Shown: positions 1 through 9,237, counted from the first letter of the stretch. The stretch is DNA of 64,000 nt from JAJYKC01 sp963823105 (GCA_963823105.1 CAWGKC010000004.1:608010-672009), one strand, 5' to 3'. Translations and numbers: made by a program. Notes: generated from the sequence alone by a model not told the origin.

Positions 1-1494
1 CGGTATGGATTCCACGGGCCTCTTGCGCTGTGGAGCCGCGGCGCCGAGCGCCTTTTCGGATGGAAAGCGGACGAGGTTATCGACCGGCCCGCCGCTTCGG
101 CATTGCAATTGCCTGCTTTGCCTCAAGGGGAATCCGGCTTGCGGCTTCATCGGAAAGACGGCGCGCCGCTGGATGTCGGGTTTTGGACCGGACCATGGAC
201 GGATGCAACTGGAACTACCCACGGAACGATAATGATCGCCGCCGAAACCGGCTGGGCCGAAAAAAGGCTGGCCCTCGTTGAGCGGGAGCTCCTTCAGGTG
301 ACGGCCCAAGCGAAGGAAACGCGGTCCGAGATGGCGACCGAGCGGCGCTTCCGCGAACTGCTGGATGCGGCTCCCGACGCCATCATCGAGGTCGATCGCG
401 AGGGCCGGATTGTGCTTGTAAACCGGGTAACCGAAAAGCTGTTCGGCTATTTGCGCGAGGAACTGCTGGGCCAGTCGATGGACATGTTGGTTCCCGACGC
501 CCTTCGCGTGAATCACGCCGGCCATCGCGCGGACTATTGGGACCGTCCCGTTACGCGCCCCATGGGAAGCGGCCTCGATTTGCATGGCCGGCGCAAGGAC
601 GGATCCGCCATCCCGGTCGAAATCAGCCTCAGCCCCGTGAAGTCGGAGGACGGCTTTCGCGTCACCGCGATTATCCGCGATGTCAGCCAGCGCAAACAAG
701 TGGAGGAGCGGCTGCGGGAACTGGAGCGGTCGCACACCCTGGAGTTGGAGTCGCGGAACCGCGAGATCGAGCGGGCCAACCAGCTCAAGACCGAATTCCT
801 GGCCAGCATGAGCCACGAGCTGCGCACCCCGCTCCACACGATCATCGGGTTCTCCGAGCTGCTCGCCGAGGAGATCGAAGGGCCGCTCAACAAGAAGCAG
901 CGGCGCTTCATGGATCACATCCATACGGATTCGCTGCACTTGCTGGAGCTGATCAACGACATCCTGGATATCAGCAGAATCGAATCCGGCCGCCTGGAAC
1001 TGCGGCGCGAGGTCTTCGACGTGGCCGCCGCGCTTGAAGAGACGGTGTCCTCGGTGCGGCAGCAGGCGGCGGCAAAGTCGATCGGGCTGGAACTGAAGCC
1101 CTCGGTCCCAGCCACGATTTTCGCCGACCGGCTCCGCATCAAGCAGGTTCTCCTGAATCTGTTGAGTAACGCCCTGAAGTTTACGCCCGAAGGCGGACGC
1201 ATCCTTGTCGAGGCGGTTTCGCGGGACGGCCGCCTTGAAGTTTCCGTCAGCGATACCGGCATTGGCATCCCAAAGGACCGGCAAGAAGCGATCTTCGACA
1301 AGTTCTATCAACTCGGAGCAACCACCAGGGGCGTGCGCGAGGGGACCGGGTTGGGGCTGGCGATCACCAAGGCGCTCGTGGAGGAACACGGCGGGAGCAT
1401 CTGGCTCGACAGCGAGCCCGGTCATGGCAGCCGGTTTACTTTCACGATCGGTCTGGAGGGGTTCTATGAAGACCGTGCTCATAGCCGACGATAG
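1..1494 (+). CDS. PAS-domain sensor histidine kinase, 5' end outside window
   Basis: The frame is open from the first base, so the start lies upstream; about 497 residues are visible. A first PAS-like domain is cut by the window edge (AERLFGWKADEV is visible). A second PAS domain follows (VTEKLFGY, then KDGSAIPVEISLSP), then a short coiled coil, a HisKA helix with H-box SMSHELRTPLH (phospho-accepting His codon at 814-816), and an HATPase_c domain with N box NLLSNALKF, G1 box DTGIGIP and G2 box GTGLGLAI. No transmembrane segment is seen in the visible part, so a cytoplasmic sensor is possible. It overlaps the next receiver gene by 29 bases and is followed by a sigma-54 activator, so the three probably form one phosphorelay. 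The signal sensed cannot be told from sequence. Confidence 0.93.
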   Translation, partial: RYGFHGPLALWSRGAERLFGWKADEVIDRPAASALQLPALPQGESGLRLHRKDGAPLDVGFWTGPWTDATGTTHGTIMIAAETGWAEKRLALVERELLQVTAQAKETRSEMATERRFRELLDAAPDAIIEVDREGRIVLVNRVTEKLFGYLREELLGQSMDMLVPDALRVNHAGHRADYWDRPVTRPMGSGLDLHGRRKDGSAIPVEISLSPVKSEDGFRVTAIIRDVSQRKQVEERLRELERSHTLELESRNREIERANQLKTEFLASMSHELRTPLHTIIGFSELLAEEIEGPLNKKQRRFMDHIHTDSLHLLELINDILDISRIESGRLELRREVFDVAAALEETVSSVRQQAAAKSIGLELKPSVPATIFADRLRIKQVLLNLLSNALKFTPEGGRILVEAVSRDGRLEVSVSDTGIGIPKDRQEAIFDKFYQLGATTRGVREGTGLGLAITKALVEEHGGSIWLDSEPGHGSRFTFTIGLEGFYEDRAHSRR

Positions 1495-1828
1495 GGCGAC
1501 GAGCCGCGAGCTGGTCCGGGCGGTCCTGGAAAATAGCGGCTATACGGTCACCGAGGCGAGCGACGGTGTGGAGGCCCTGCGGAACGCGCGGGAGTTGAAG
1601 CCCGATTTGATCATCCTCGACTTGCACATGCCAAGGCTCGACGGCTTCGGCGTCATCCGGGAAATCCGCCGCGATCGGGAAATATCGGAAACGCCGGTGC
1701 TGGCGCTCACCGCGAGCGCGATGCAAGGCGACCGTGAACGGGCGCTCTCGGCCGGGTTCACGGGTTTTGTCGCCAAACCGATCCAACTTGGAGCGTTGCG
1801 GAGCGAAGTGGCGCGATTGATACACTAA
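1466..1828 (+). CDS. Single-domain response regulator receiver
   Basis: This 120-residue protein is a stand-alone CheY-like receiver. Acidic pocket Asp8/Asp9 (IADDR), phospho-acceptor Asp52 (LILDLHMP-type), switch Thr82 (LTAS) and Lys104 (AKPI) are all present. There is no output domain. The ATG at 1466 lies inside the end of the kinase gene, giving a 29-base overlap, and fits the receiver boundary exactly. Its place between a histidine kinase and a sigma-54 activator suggests it carries phosphate within the relay or modulates the kinase. It could also act on an unlinked partner. Confidence 0.92.
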   Translation: MKTVLIADDRATSRELVRAVLENSGYTVTEASDGVEALRNARELKPDLIILDLHMPRLDGFGVIREIRRDREISETPVLALTASAMQGDRERALSAGFTGFVAKPIQLGALRSEVARLIH

Positions 1829-1836
1829 GGAACTCC

Positions 1837-3258
1837 ATGCAGGCGATCTCGAATTCCGCGCTCTCGGTGCTGATCGTCGACGATAACGCCAAAAGTCTGG
1901 AGTTGTTGTCGAGCGCGCTGGCGCAACCGGGGCTGGAAATTCTCACCGCCTCCGATCCGGAAGAGGGTCTCGACCTGTTCTATAACCGGCGCCCGCAGAT
2001 CGTACTCACGGACCTCGTAATGCCCAACCTGAGCGGTATGGACGTCCTGGAGCGGATCATGGAATTCGATCCGTCGACGGAGGTGATCCTGATGACGGCG
2101 CATTACTCGACCGAATCCGCCGTCGAGGCGATCAAAAAAGGGGCCAGCGATTATCTGAACAAGCCGATCTCTCTGGCGGCGTTGCGCGAGCGCGTGGGGC
2201 GGCTGGTGGAGGAAACCCGCAAGCGGCAACGCTCGCTCCAATTGGAGGGCGAGCTACTGGCGAGCTCGGAATTCGAAGGGATCGTCGGACGCAGTCCGGT
2301 GATGTGCGAGATGCTTCCCCAGATCCGGCGTGTGGCGCCGCACTACCGCACCGTCCTCATCACCGGCGAAACGGGGACGGGAAAAGACCTGGTGGCGCGG
2401 GCGTTTCACCGCCTCAGCCCGGTCTCGGCGGGGCGCTTTGTGGTTCTGAACTGCTCCGCGGTGGTCGAGACGCTCTTTGAAAGCGAGCTTTTCGGCCACG
2501 TAAAAGGCGCGTTCACGGGGGCGGCCAACGATAAGGCGGGATTGTTCGAGCACGCCCACGGCGGCACGCTCTTTCTGGACGAGATCGGCGACATGCCGCT
2601 CGGCACCCAGGCGAAGCTGTTGCGCGTATTGCAGGACCAGGAAGTCCAGCGGGTGGGATCGCTCACCACGCGAAAGGTGGACGTCCGCGTTATTGCGGCG
2701 ACGAATCACAACCTTCGCGCCGCCGTCGCCGAGAGGCGGTTCCGCGAGGATCTCTATTACCGGATATCCATGGTGGAAATTCACGTTCCGCGGCTCAGCG
2801 AGCGCAAGGAGGATCTGCCGCTGCTCGAACGCCACTTCATCGCGCGATTCGCCGCTCAGTACAGAAAGGAAATACGCGGCCTCACGCATCGGGCGCAGGT
2901 GCGGCTCTCGTTGCACGGGTGGCCGGGGAACGTGCGCGAGTTGGAGAACGTCCTGGGCCACGCCTGCATGATGGCGATGGGCGACACCATCGATATGCAG
3001 GACCTCCCGGCGTACTTGCGTTCTCAAGGCGGCCAGACGGAGGCGGAAACGGTACCCGCGCCGCCGGCCTCGGCCGAGATCGGAACGTTCGCCGAGCAGG
3101 AGCGCCAGTTGATCCTCCGCGCGCTGGAGACGGCGGGCGGCAATCAGTCGCAGGCGGCGCGGATTCTCCGCATAGGCCGCGACGCCCTCCGGTACAAACT
3201 GAAGAAACACAATCTTGAAATGCACCCCGCGCCGCAGCACGCCATCAACGGGGAATAA
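1837..3258 (+). CDS. NtrC-family sigma-54-dependent response regulator
   Basis: This 473-residue protein has the full NtrC layout. The receiver covers residues 1-125 (Asp15/16, phospho-Asp59 in LTDLVMP, Thr87, Lys109). The AAA+ domain follows, with Walker A GETGTGKD near 177-184, the sigma-54 contact loop GAFTGA at 224-229 and Walker B LFLDEIGD near 246-252. A Fis-type helix-turn-helix lies near 425-462 (NQSQAARILRIGRDALRYKL). It activates RNA polymerase carrying sigma-54 at -24/-12 promoters. It starts 8 bases after the receiver gene. Strong -24/-12 matches in this window lie before hemN and before the hydrogenase operon, making those plausible targets, though the link is inferred only. Confidence 0.95.
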   Translation: MQAISNSALSVLIVDDNAKSLELLSSALAQPGLEILTASDPEEGLDLFYNRRPQIVLTDLVMPNLSGMDVLERIMEFDPSTEVILMTAHYSTESAVEAIKKGASDYLNKPISLAALRERVGRLVEETRKRQRSLQLEGELLASSEFEGIVGRSPVMCEMLPQIRRVAPHYRTVLITGETGTGKDLVARAFHRLSPVSAGRFVVLNCSAVVETLFESELFGHVKGAFTGAANDKAGLFEHAHGGTLFLDEIGDMPLGTQAKLLRVLQDQEVQRVGSLTTRKVDVRVIAATNHNLRAAVAERRFREDLYYRISMVEIHVPRLSERKEDLPLLERHFIARFAAQYRKEIRGLTHRAQVRLSLHGWPGNVRELENVLGHACMMAMGDTIDMQDLPAYLRSQGGQTEAETVPAPPASAEIGTFAEQERQLILRALETAGGNQSQAARILRIGRDALRYKLKKHNLEMHPAPQHAINGE

Positions 3259-3288
3259 CGCGCGAAAAAATCGGATTCTCCGCCGCCC

Positions 3289-4746
3289 TCAACCGTTCAG
3301 GAGCTTGGCGACGACGTCCGCCGCCGTATATTCCGGCCGCTCCGGCGTCGAATAGCAAGCGATTCCGGCCAGCGCGTCGCCCGCGGTGATCAGGCCTTTC
3401 TCGATGTGCCTGCCCGCGCGGATTTGCGGATGCCCGATGTTTGCCAGCAGCGCGTTGCACAGGCATTTCTTCCCTTCGGCGTCCTCCGCCTTTCCGCCCT
3501 TCGAGACATAGATCGTCACGGGCGCGGCCGGACAGCGGTAATCGATCCCGCCGTCCTCGGTCCGGTACGCTTCCCTCAGATAGCCAAGGTCGCAGATGCG
3601 AGGTCTCGCCTCATACACGCCGCGCTCGGAAACGGTATCTTCGAGCTGTGCGGTCTTGAACGGGAAACTGGTGGGAGAAGCCAGTGGATCGGTGAATACG
3701 CGGGTGCCGCCGGCGGCGGCTTGCCTGAGAAGCGCGCGTTTGTAATCGTCCCTCAACGCCGACTCGGCGCAGAATGCGAACGCGGTGCCGGCCTGAATGC
3801 CCGCCGCTCCGGCGGCCAGGGCCTCGCGTAAGCCCTCGGGAGTGCCATATCCTCCGGCGAGCCAGAACGGCGCGCCCAACTCCCGCATCTTCGCCAGGTC
3901 CACCTTGTCGCGCTCTCCATAGATGGGCTCGCCGAGGGCGTTGAGTTGTAGCTTCCCGCGCGGCGGAGCGTTATGGCCGCCGGCGGTGTCGCCCTCGACG
4001 ACGAACCCGTCGACCCGGCCGTTGGCCTTCTTGAGCATCGTCGCGGCGAGAGTGTTCGAGGAAACGATGGCGAGGAATTTTGGCCGCGATAGCTTCGGGA
4101 GATCGCATTCCATGAAATCGCGCGGCGCGAAGGTCGTCGTATCCGCGTCGGCGCCGGGAGCGCCCGTCACATGCAGCGTATAGCTGGCCGCCTCGTGATC
4201 GGCGAAACGGTCCAGCACGCCGGGGATCTTCAGCGGAATGCCCGCGCCCATCAGAACATAACCCACGCCGGCGAGCATGGCGCCGTAGATCGATGGCAGG
4301 TGGGGAACCTGGATTTTTTCCAGATAATTGATGCCGACGGGAAATGCGTGGCCCTCCCGCGCCAGCGTCACTTCGACGAAGTTGGACACGATGTACAGCT
4401 CGATCAGCTCCGGCGCGGTGTCCTTCTCGTAAATGAGCGGCGTGCTGTAAGAGGCGCTCTCTCGTTTGCCGCCGGCGATGTAATAGGATCGCCAGATTCG
4501 CTCCGCCATCGCGGGGAAGGGAAATCGATCCAGCCCGCGGCGCATGTGCCCCCCGGGGTCGCCGTCCTGGAGCCGCCGCGCCAAAACTTGATCGAGAGCC
4601 GTCCCGGAAACGACGCCGAGTTGGCCGAGCGAGGACACCGCCTGGGCGAGCCGCCAATTGGAAACGCCCACGCCCATGCCGCCTTGAATGATCGCCGGAA
4701 GACGGGGAATTCCAGCCGTCTCGCCGCCCGCCTGTGTCACTTGCAT
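3289..4746 (-). CDS. Nitronate monooxygenase / PfaD-like FMN TIM-barrel protein
   Basis: A 485-residue protein of the 2-nitropropane dioxygenase (nitronate monooxygenase) superfamily, which also includes FabK enoyl-ACP reductases and PfaD. The N-terminus PAIIQGGMGVGVSNWRLA is the typical first strand and loop of this FMN-binding barrel; VEGDTAGGHNAP and GGYGTPEGLREALAAGAAG form the flavin phosphate-binding region. Its length exceeds the usual 320-370 residues and fits the longer PfaD-type members. The ATG at 4746 is preferred over one at 4824 because it gives a 10-base overlap with the end of hemH. It is last in the hemN-hemY-hemH operon, but substrate and role are unknown. A role in haem synthesis is not supported by known chemistry. 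Confidence 0.8.
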   Translation of the reverse strand: MQVTQAGGETAGIPRLPAIIQGGMGVGVSNWRLAQAVSSLGQLGVVSGTALDQVLARRLQDGDPGGHMRRGLDRFPFPAMAERIWRSYYIAGGKRESASYSTPLIYEKDTAPELIELYIVSNFVEVTLAREGHAFPVGINYLEKIQVPHLPSIYGAMLAGVGYVLMGAGIPLKIPGVLDRFADHEAASYTLHVTGAPGADADTTTFAPRDFMECDLPKLSRPKFLAIVSSNTLAATMLKKANGRVDGFVVEGDTAGGHNAPPRGKLQLNALGEPIYGERDKVDLAKMRELGAPFWLAGGYGTPEGLREALAAGAAGIQAGTAFAFCAESALRDDYKRALLRQAAAGGTRVFTDPLASPTSFPFKTAQLEDTVSERGVYEARPRICDLGYLREAYRTEDGGIDYRCPAAPVTIYVSKGGKAEDAEGKKCLCNALLANIGHPQIRAGRHIEKGLITAGDALAGIACYSTPERPEYTAADVVAKLLNG

Positions 4747-5792
4747 TGCCGGAGTTCCAGATCGGGTGCGAGACCTGGCGAGGATGACGGCCCCGAGATC
4801 ATCCGCGCCAGCGCGTCCACCCATGCCGGACCGTCGTTCAAGCAGGGGATAAGGGTGAACTCTTCCCCACCCGCCTGGAGGAACGCCGCTTTCGCCCGCA
4901 TGCCGATCTCTTCAATGGTCTCCAGGCAGTCCACCGTAAAGGCCGGACAAATCACCATCAACCTGCGGATGCCCGAAGCCGCCAGGCGGACGATCTCCTC
5001 GTGCGAGGCCGGCTTCAACCACGCATCGACGCCCAATCTCGATTGGAAGGCGAAGCTGAAGCGGCCCGGAGAGAGCCGCGCGGCTGCGGCGAATCGCTTC
5101 ACGGTTTCGAGGCAATGCCGCCGGTAACACGTGCGCCCCGCGGCGTCGGGACCGCCGCAGTCCGGACCTCGCAGGCAGGCGCGGCAATCCGGATTTGCTT
5201 TCCGCAGATGCCTCTCGGGGACGCCGTGAAAGCTGAACAGCAGGTGATCGTGTTCGTGTTTGAGATAAGGGGACGCGCTCGCGGCCAGCGCCCGAATATA
5301 TTCGGGATGGCTGTAATAAGGTGGCAAAATCGACAGCCGCAAGCCCGGCGCCGTGCGCGCGGCGGCCTGTTTCGCGCGCTCAACCGCGGATTCATAGCTC
5401 GATGCGGCGTGATGGGGGAATAAGGGCGCAACCAACGCTTCCTCGACCCCGGCCTTAATCAATCGCCGGAGCGCGGACTCGATCGCCGGGTTCCCGTACC
5501 GCATTCCAAGCTCTACCGGCATCCCGGTCCGGCCGCGAAGACGCTGTTGGAGACGCGCGCTTACCGTCACCAGCGGCGATCCCTCCTGCGTCCAGATTTT
5601 GGCGTACGCTTCAGCCGAGGCGCGGGGCCGGAATGGCAGAATGCAGCCGTAGACGATCGCCCACCGCAGCGGGTAGGGAACGTCGAGCACGCGCGGATCC
5701 ATCAGGAACTCGCGCAAATACTTCCGCACGCTCGATACGGAAGGCGAATCGGGCGAGCCCAGGTTGACGAGAAGGATTCCGCGCTTAGGCAT
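4737..5792 (-). CDS. hemH: Ferrochelatase with internal Cys cluster
   Basis: This enzyme inserts Fe2+ into protoporphyrin IX to make haem. The protein is 351 residues from the ATG at 5792, which gives RGILLVNLGSPDSP at the N-terminus and an 8-base overlap with hemY. The catalytic His189 is in FSFHGVPERH and the acidic cluster CLETIEEIG follows near 289-297. Between them lies a short Cys-rich stretch with Cys203, 206, 212, 222 and 227, absent from E. coli and Bacillus enzymes. Some bacterial ferrochelatases carry an internal [2Fe-2S] site at this place, so a cluster is likely here. It sits between hemY and a flavoprotein in a co-transcribed haem operon. Confidence 0.95.
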   Translation of the reverse strand: MPKRGILLVNLGSPDSPSVSSVRKYLREFLMDPRVLDVPYPLRWAIVYGCILPFRPRASAEAYAKIWTQEGSPLVTVSARLQQRLRGRTGMPVELGMRYGNPAIESALRRLIKAGVEEALVAPLFPHHAASSYESAVERAKQAAARTAPGLRLSILPPYYSHPEYIRALAASASPYLKHEHDHLLFSFHGVPERHLRKANPDCRACLRGPDCGGPDAAGRTCYRRHCLETVKRFAAAARLSPGRFSFAFQSRLGVDAWLKPASHEEIVRLAASGIRRLMVICPAFTVDCLETIEEIGMRAKAAFLQAGGEEFTLIPCLNDGPAWVDALARMISGPSSSPGLAPDLELRQCK

Positions 5793-7152
5793 GGGCCATG
5801 TATTGAAGCACTCTTCGCGAAACCGCATTCCCGCCGGCGATGCAATCGGCGACGGAGATTCCATCGCGGTAGCATCCGGCGAGAAAAACCCCCGGCGCCC
5901 GCGCCTCGATTCCGGCGATCCGGTTCTTCACCGCGCCGTAACCCATATTGTACTGCGGGATCGCCAACGGGATTCGCGCGACATCTTCGAAAACGGGAGT
6001 TCCGGACACCCCAAGGAGTTTCCGCATATCGGCCAGCGCAAGCTCGATCAATGCGCTGTCGGGAAAGGTCACCACATCCCGCCGGCGCGATCCGCCCAGG
6101 TAGGCTGTCAACATCGCATAACCCCTCGGTGCGCGGTTTGGAAACAGGGACGACGAGAAGAGGATGCCCAGCGTGTTCATTCGCTCCACTCGCGGAATGA
6201 GCACGCCGAAACCGTCGAGCGGATGCTCAATCCGGTCCCTGCGGAACGCGGCGGCGACGCGCGCGACCGGGGGATAGTCGACCGTTTGAAGAGACGCGAG
6301 ATCCCGCCCCGCCTCCCCATCCATGCCGATCCCGGCGATCCGGTGGGCCGGCGCGCACAGCAATACGGCCGAGTGCTTCCGCCGGGCCCCGTCCGGCGTT
6401 TCGACCGTCCAGCCTTGCGGGTCCGGCCTGACGCCGGTCACGGTCGTCTCCAGAAGTACGTCCTCGCCCAGGCTTGCCTGGAGGGCTTCGACGAGCACGG
6501 CGAGTCCGGCGTCGAAGGTCAACATCGGCGCGCTGGCTTTGGACGGCGCCGCGCGCTTGCGCCGCTCGCGCGCTCCGAGAATCGTTCCCTTGATCAACGA
6601 CCCGTAGGTCCGTTCAAGCTGGTGCAGCTTCGGGAAGGCATGGGCCACCGACAAACGGTCCGGGTCCCCGGCATAGACTCCTCCGACGAAGGGATCGACG
6701 AAATAATCCAGCAACTCCGGACCGAGGCGGCGCCTTACGAAGGCCGAAAGCGGTTCGTCTTCCGCGCTCCCGCGCCGGACGAAAGGCTCGCCCAGGACGC
6801 GGAGCTTGGCCCGAAGAGACAGCAGCGGCGTCACTAAGGCGGCGAGTCCCGACTGCGGGATGACCAGCGCCCGGCCGTCGCGTACGACGTATCGCTTGTT
6901 CATTCCGGCCGCGGGATATAGACAGCGGGATTTCAGCCCCAGATCGCCCACCAAAGCCGATACCTCGGGCGCCGATTCGAGAATCGTGTTCGGTCCGCAC
7001 TCGGCCAGAAATCCATCGCGCCGCAGCGTCTGAATCATCCCGCCCGCTCGCGGCGACGATTCGTACAGCGTCACCGGGATGTTCGCCCGCCGCAGGTAAA
7101 ACGCCGCGGTGAGTCCGGTGATCCCTCCCCCGACGATCGCCACCGGCGTCAT
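5785..7152 (-). CDS. hemY: FAD-dependent protoporphyrinogen oxidase
   Basis: A 455-residue oxidase that converts protoporphyrinogen IX to protoporphyrin IX. The Rossmann dinucleotide site VAIVGGGITGLTAAFYL is at the very N-terminus, followed by AGGMIQT and ECGPNTILESAP, typical of the HemY/PPOX family. The C-terminal FAD-binding end is FLAGCYRDGISVADCIAGG. The ATG at 7152 overlaps the hemN stop by four bases (ATGA), so translation is probably coupled. It overlaps hemH by eight bases. The pathway pairing of an oxygen-independent HemN with a flavin-dependent HemY is common in facultative bacteria. Confidence 0.93.
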   Translation of the reverse strand: MTPVAIVGGGITGLTAAFYLRRANIPVTLYESSPRAGGMIQTLRRDGFLAECGPNTILESAPEVSALVGDLGLKSRCLYPAAGMNKRYVVRDGRALVIPQSGLAALVTPLLSLRAKLRVLGEPFVRRGSAEDEPLSAFVRRRLGPELLDYFVDPFVGGVYAGDPDRLSVAHAFPKLHQLERTYGSLIKGTILGARERRKRAAPSKASAPMLTFDAGLAVLVEALQASLGEDVLLETTVTGVRPDPQGWTVETPDGARRKHSAVLLCAPAHRIAGIGMDGEAGRDLASLQTVDYPPVARVAAAFRRDRIEHPLDGFGVLIPRVERMNTLGILFSSSLFPNRAPRGYAMLTAYLGGSRRRDVVTFPDSALIELALADMRKLLGVSGTPVFEDVARIPLAIPQYNMGYGAVKNRIAGIEARAPGVFLAGCYRDGISVADCIAGGNAVSRRVLQYMAHA

Positions 7153-8516
7153 ATCGTTCGCGAGTACACGCCTTCGCGGTTGGAGGCGAGATATCCATCG
7201 AAGCACATCGCCACGTTGCGGATCAGAAGCAGGCCGAGATCGGTGAGGTCGAACCCCCCCTCCAGCGGGCGGACCAGCCCGTCGGCCTCAAGCGCTTGCA
7301 CCGCGGCCAGCTCCGGTTTGAAATAGCTCTCGAAATCGAATCCAAGCCTCGCCGACATCGACCGGAAATCGAGCTTCCGGTCGCACATCAGCCGCATGAT
7401 TACCTCGCGGCGGATGCGGTCCTCCCCGGTCAGAACATAGCCGTTCGCGATGGGCAGTCGGCCTTCGTCGAGCGAGGCGTAATAGCGGTCCGTATCTTTG
7501 ACGTTTTGCCAGTACATCGCGGGAGTTTGGGAGATGGACGAGACGCCGAAGCCATAAATATCGGCGCCCGCGCGCGTGCTGTACCCCTGGAAATTCCGTT
7601 GCAGCTTCCCCTCCCTCTGGGCGATTTCCAGTTCGTCGCCCCGCTTGGCGAAATGATCCATGCCGATATAGGCATAGCCTTCGCCTGTGAGCGTTTCCAC
7701 TCCCAACTTCAGGATGGCAAGCTTCACTTCCGCCGAGGGCATCGTGTCCGTCTTCAGCAGCCGCTGCGCCGGCTTAACCCACGGCACATGGGCGTAGCTG
7801 AACAGCGCCAGCCGGTCCGGGTTCAACGAGAGCGTCAACTCGAGCGTCTTGCGGAACGAATCGGCGCTTTGGTGTGGCAGTCCATAAATCAAGTCGATAC
7901 CAAGCGATTGAAAACCGGCCGAGCGAATCCAGTCCACCACTTCGCGCGTCCGCTCAAACGGCTGAACGCGGTTGACCGCGGATTGAACGTCGGGATCGAA
8001 GTCCTGGACACCCAGAGAAACCCGGTTCATGCCGATCTCGCGCAGGGCGGCGACATGATCGATCGTCAGCCTGCGCGGATCGATCTCGACTCCGGCCTCC
8101 ACATCCGTTGCGATGTCAAAATGCGATCGAAGCGACGCGCCCAGCGAGCGGATCTCCCCTGGCAGCAGAAACGTCGGCGTGCCGCCGCCAAAGTGGATCT
8201 GTGTCACTCTGCGCTTTGGGTTCACGATGCGCGACACCAGCCGCATCTCTTTATCTAGGTACTCGACGTAGGTGGCGCTACGGCTCTGGTTCTTGGTGAT
8301 CACCGTGTGGCAGCCGCAGTACCAGCACAGCGTCCGGCAGAAAGGCAGATGGAAATACAGCGACAAGTCCCGGTCGGCGGCGCCATCGGCGCGGAGAAGG
8401 CTGGTCACGAATTCCTCGTTCTCCACCGGCTTGAAGTGGACCGCCGGCGGGTAGGAGGTGTAGCGCGGTCCCGGCACGTTGTACTTTTTGACTTGCTCGA
8501 TATCGACGGAAAGCAT
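7149..8516 (-). CDS. hemN: Oxygen-independent coproporphyrinogen III oxidase (radical SAM)
   Basis: A 455-residue radical SAM enzyme that decarboxylates coproporphyrinogen III without oxygen. The start MLSVDIEQVKKYNVPGPRYT matches true HemN. The iron-sulfur motif is Cys60-x3-Cys64-x2-Cys67 followed by Cys69 (FCRTLCWYCGC), the HemN form rather than the HemW form. GGGTPTFL and SLGVQDFDPDVQ are further family signatures. It is first in the hemN-hemY-hemH operon. A sigma-54-type promoter match sits at 8537-8552 just upstream, which would give a leader of about 10 bases. Supplying haem fits the very large number of c-type cytochromes in the window. Confidence 0.96.
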   Translation of the reverse strand: MLSVDIEQVKKYNVPGPRYTSYPPAVHFKPVENEEFVTSLLRADGAADRDLSLYFHLPFCRTLCWYCGCHTVITKNQSRSATYVEYLDKEMRLVSRIVNPKRRVTQIHFGGGTPTFLLPGEIRSLGASLRSHFDIATDVEAGVEIDPRRLTIDHVAALREIGMNRVSLGVQDFDPDVQSAVNRVQPFERTREVVDWIRSAGFQSLGIDLIYGLPHQSADSFRKTLELTLSLNPDRLALFSYAHVPWVKPAQRLLKTDTMPSAEVKLAILKLGVETLTGEGYAYIGMDHFAKRGDELEIAQREGKLQRNFQGYSTRAGADIYGFGVSSISQTPAMYWQNVKDTDRYYASLDEGRLPIANGYVLTGEDRIRREVIMRLMCDRKLDFRSMSARLGFDFESYFKPELAAVQALEADGLVRPLEGGFDLTDLGLLLIRNVAMCFDGYLASNREGVYSRTI

Positions 8517-8536
8517 GCGGATCTATCGCCGTTGCA

Positions 8537-8552
8537 TGCAAGACTCAGGCCA
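8537..8552 (-). promoter_or_regulatory. Predicted sigma-54 (-24/-12) promoter of hemN operon
   Basis: On the minus strand the site reads TGGCCTGAGTCTTGCA, matching the consensus TGGCAC-N5-TTGCA at TGGC and TTGCA, with GG and GC exactly ten bases apart. It lies about 20 bases upstream of the hemN ATG. Predicted from sequence only; no activator site was identified. Confidence 0.55.
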
Positions 8553-8712
8553 ATGTCCCGAGCCTCGCGCAGAGCGGCGTTCGCGGCCCGCGAAGATTGA
8601 CTTCACTCCCTTCTTGCGCCAAATGACGCAGCTCCGGCCGCCTCGCGCCCACAGTCCCTCGCCTATACTGAGAGGAGCGGGTTTTCATCCCCTCAAGAGC
8701 CCCGGCGCAACT

Positions 8713-9237
8713 GTGAATTTCCGTTTAACGATCGCCTTAATTGCCGTTTTCACCTCCTCCAGTCTCCCTATCGCCGCTGAGGTTCCATCGCGCGAATACC
8801 GCCTCCGGCTGGTTCACACCCACACCGGTGAGCGGTTGGACATTGTGTATCGGCGCGGCGCCGCTTACGTTCCGGAGGCGCTGTCGCGGTTGGACGGCTT
8901 CCTTCGCGATCATCGGACCGGGGACATTCGTCGCTTCGATCCCCGCTTGTTCGATCTCCTTTCCGATCTGATCGCCGCCACCGGCCATCCGGATGCCGAG
9001 ATCGACGTCGTCTGCGGCTATCGTACCCCTTGGAGCAACGCGTTTCTACGGACCCACACCTCCGGCGTCGCCGTGCATAGCATGCATATGCAGGCGGAGG
9101 CCATCGATATTCGTCTGCCCGGCGTTGCGACTGCGAGTGTTAGGGACGCGGCGCTGGCGTTGGGACGCGGCGGGGTCGGATACTATCCCCACTCCAACTT
9201 CATTCATGTCGATGTCGGGCGGGTGCGCCGCTGGTAG
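8713..9237 (+). CDS. Exported DUF882/YcbK-like peptidase (M15/LAS fold)
   Basis: A 174-residue protein from the GTG at 8713, chosen because it gives a clean signal peptide (NFRLTIALIAVFTSSSLPIAA). An upstream ATG at 8623 would add 30 residues of no secretory character. The mature part has CGYRTPWSNAFLR, HSMHMQAEAIDIRL (His-x6-Asp) and FIHVDVG (His-x-Asp), the zinc ligand pattern of LAS-type peptidases that cut peptidoglycan cross-links. It ends 38 bases inside the 3' end of the opposing L,D-transpeptidase gene. E. coli also keeps ycbK beside the L,D-transpeptidase gene ycbB, though in a different arrangement, so a joint role in wall remodelling is likely. Confidence 0.85.
   Translation: MNFRLTIALIAVFTSSSLPIAAEVPSREYRLRLVHTHTGERLDIVYRRGAAYVPEALSRLDGFLRDHRTGDIRRFDPRLFDLLSDLIAATGHPDAEIDVVCGYRTPWSNAFLRTHTSGVAVHSMHMQAEAIDIRLPGVATASVRDAALALGRGGVGYYPHSNFIHVDVGRVRRW

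Noticed and set aside
8660..8672. TATACT as -10 box before the DUF882 gene
   Set aside because: No acceptable -35 hexamer at 16-18 bases.
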